From assembly GCA_016934435.1 (NCBI GenBank), contig JAFGSU010000542.1, positions 1 to 6,584 on the forward strand: a stretch of DNA of 6,584 nt, given 5' to 3'. Source of the DNA: Candidatus Zhuqueibacterota bacterium (lineage in GTDB: Bacteria > Zhuqueibacterota > Zhuqueibacteria > Residuimicrobiales > Residuimicrobiaceae). The position numbers and the translations under genes were made by a program. The notes under the pieces were generated by a model. The model was not told the DNA's origin. It made no database searches and worked only from the letters and a program-made list of their open reading frames with translations. Of the stretch, positions 5,683 to 6,584 are shown piece by piece (position 1 is the stretch's first letter; every line of letters begins with the position of its first letter).

Positions 5683-5747
5683 AATCCGTAGGGCCTTATT
5701 CTCAAAGAAACCTATTCGGATTTTTCAAACAAAACTGAGAGGCTACC

Positions 5748-6194
5748 ATGATTGCCTACAAATACACCCAGACTGGATACTGGATCATCGTTCCGCTCAT
5801 CATAGCGGCAGTGATCTTATTCGCCACAGTTCCATTGGACGACTATACCATGGTCCATTATGCCCTGCTGTTGTTATTTATCATAGTCGGCGTCCTGTTT
5901 TACTCGCTGACGACCGAGGTAAAAGCCGGACGGATTTTATGTTATTTCGGCCAGGGCCTGATCAACAAAGAGATTCGCGTGACCGAGATCGCCTCCTGCG
6001 AGCCTGTCAAGGTGCCGTGGTACTGGGGCTGGGGTATCCGCTGGACGCCCATCGGCTGGATGTACAACATCTCGCCCACCGGCGGAGTAAAGATCACCTT
6101 CACTTCCGGAAAATCATTCGTCATCGGCAGTAATGAACCTGAAGTGTTGTGTGATGCCATTCTGGATGAGATGAAAAAAGTAAAAGGAGCTTGA
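5748..6194 (+). CDS. small membrane protein with PH-like domain, function unknown
   Basis: A 148-residue protein with two hydrophobic helices close together (about 11-28 and 36-53) and a short turn between them. A soluble beta-rich part (about 54-145) follows, resembling bacterial PH-domain proteins. Its central motif WYWGWGIRWTPIGWMYN (91-107) is unusually aromatic and is followed by VKITFTSGKSFVIGSNEPE, a strand-turn-strand-helix ending common in these proteins. Both termini are probably cytosolic with a hairpin in the inner membrane. The ATG at 5748 has GAGAGG 6 bases upstream. Its leader of more than 300 bp contains a predicted promoter and several inverted repeats. The gene runs toward the T9SS-cargo gene on the opposite strand; I see no clear terminator between them. 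No catalytic motif is seen and the biological role is unknown. Confidence 0.85.
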   Translation: MIAYKYTQTGYWIIVPLIIAAVILFATVPLDDYTMVHYALLLLFIIVGVLFYSLTTEVKAGRILCYFGQGLINKEIRVTEIASCEPVKVPWYWGWGIRWTPIGWMYNISPTGGVKITFTSGKSFVIGSNEPEVLCDAILDEMKKVKGA

Positions 6195-6336
6195 TTAACA
6201 GCCCTGCAAATAGTTCATGATGCTGTTGCATCCGTCATCTTGCGCCCCAGCGTCCTCGCGTTCATTTATAAAAAGAAACGTGGGGCATTCGGGATGCGAC
6301 GCCACCGGCCAATAGTATTCCCATTCCTTGCCCGAC

Positions 6337-6584
6337 TCATCGCGCCAACACAGCTTTAATAACTTTACATTGATCATCCGATTTGAGGCGAATCAGATAG
6401 GTGCCGGAAGTTAGATGCGACGCGTTCCAGACCAGGGCATGTTCGCCCGCCTGCAGCCAATCATCCAATAGCATCGCTACCAGGCGACCGCGAATGTCAT
6501 ACACCGAGAGGTTCACCGCACTCGCCTGAGGCAAAGTAAAAACGATGGTTGTGGTCGGATTGAACGGATTGGGATAGTTCTGCC
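6337..6584 (-). CDS. C-terminal end of a secreted protein with type IX secretion sorting domain (5' part outside the window)
   Basis: The reading frame is open to the window edge and the last 81 residues are visible. It begins QNYPNPFNPTTTI, the hallmark linker before type A (Por/T9SS, TIGR04183-like) C-terminal sorting domains in Bacteroidota and relatives. The sorting domain follows: LSVYDIRGRLV, then LQAGEHALVWNA, then SGTYLIRLKSDD, and the end VIKAVLAR. Such domains direct proteins across the outer membrane and are then removed, often with attachment to the cell surface. The passenger domain, and so the function, lies beyond the right edge. The TTG at 6534 is internal, not a start. The stop TGA is 142 bp from the end of the convergent membrane protein gene, and nothing convincing lies between them. 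Confidence 0.92.
   Translation of the reverse strand, partial: QNYPNPFNPTTTIVFTLPQASAVNLSVYDIRGRLVAMLLDDWLQAGEHALVWNASHLTSGTYLIRLKSDDQCKVIKAVLAR

Noticed and set aside
5526..5738. 70-codon plus-strand open frame before the membrane protein
   Set aside because: It crosses the CTCCC/GGGAG palindrome and one arm of the 12-bp inverted repeat, and shows no protein-like composition or family motif. More likely untranslated leader.
6195..6377. 60-codon minus-strand open frame overlapping the end of the T9SS-type protein
   Set aside because: It overlaps the sorting-domain codons in another frame. The residues are reasonable-looking, but there is no ribosome-binding site or recognisable family, so it is not supported as a gene.

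Overview
The window is a stretch of bacterial chromosome that looks like an uncultured member of the FCB superphylum (Calditrichota/KSB1/Ignavibacteria-like). The main clue is the protein tail at the right edge. It has the motif QNYPNPFNPTTTI followed by a C-terminal beta-sandwich ending, typical of type IX secretion (Por) type A sorting domains. An exported prolyl oligopeptidase with CSKKD after its signal peptide fits that group. The exact phylum is an inference. No phage, plasmid, transposase or CRISPR genes are visible.

Layout. At 1-1248 (+) is kynureninase, lacking only a few N-terminal residues at the window edge. It converges on an alkyltransferase-like protein (ATL, 1329-1715, -), a DNA-lesion sensor in which Trp replaces the alkyl-accepting Cys. 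Between the ATL gene and the next gene lies a non-coding block of 12 degenerate 7-bp repeats (1762-1845). A TGS-domain GTPase of the Obg/DRG type follows (1853-2836, -), with its start corrected to an ATG preceded by a good Shine-Dalgarno site. Upstream of it is a prolyl oligopeptidase (S9A) with an N-terminal signal sequence (3094-5214, -). A divergent regulatory region (5215-5747) leads rightward to a small two-helix membrane protein with a PH-like domain (5748-6194, +). The C-terminal end of a secreted T9SS-type protein closes the window (6337-6584, -).

The genes belong to unrelated processes: tryptophan/kynurenine catabolism, DNA repair, translation-associated GTPase, peptide degradation, envelope and secretion. 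I see no single pathway. The minus-strand genes prolyl oligopeptidase, GTPase and ATL run in the same direction but are separated by 257 and 137 bp, so co-transcription is possible but not tight.

The unusual content is non-coding. (1) An ungapped, diverged direct repeat of 55 bp (43 identities), extendable to 83 bp, lies immediately on both sides of the oligopeptidase gene. It contains two hairpins, and in each hairpin one base pair changes in a compensatory way between copies. The upstream copy begins where a predicted minus-strand promoter would start its transcript, so it may be a structured 5' leader RNA. (2) A predicted promoter facing right, almost back-to-back with the first, feeds a leader of about 318 nt. 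Its first 85 nt partly resemble a cyclic-di-GMP-I (GEMM) riboswitch, and it is followed by a 12-bp inverted repeat enclosing a further hairpin. (3) There is the 7-bp repeat block and a perfect 12-bp hairpin without a U-tract. All structure and promoter calls were made by eye.
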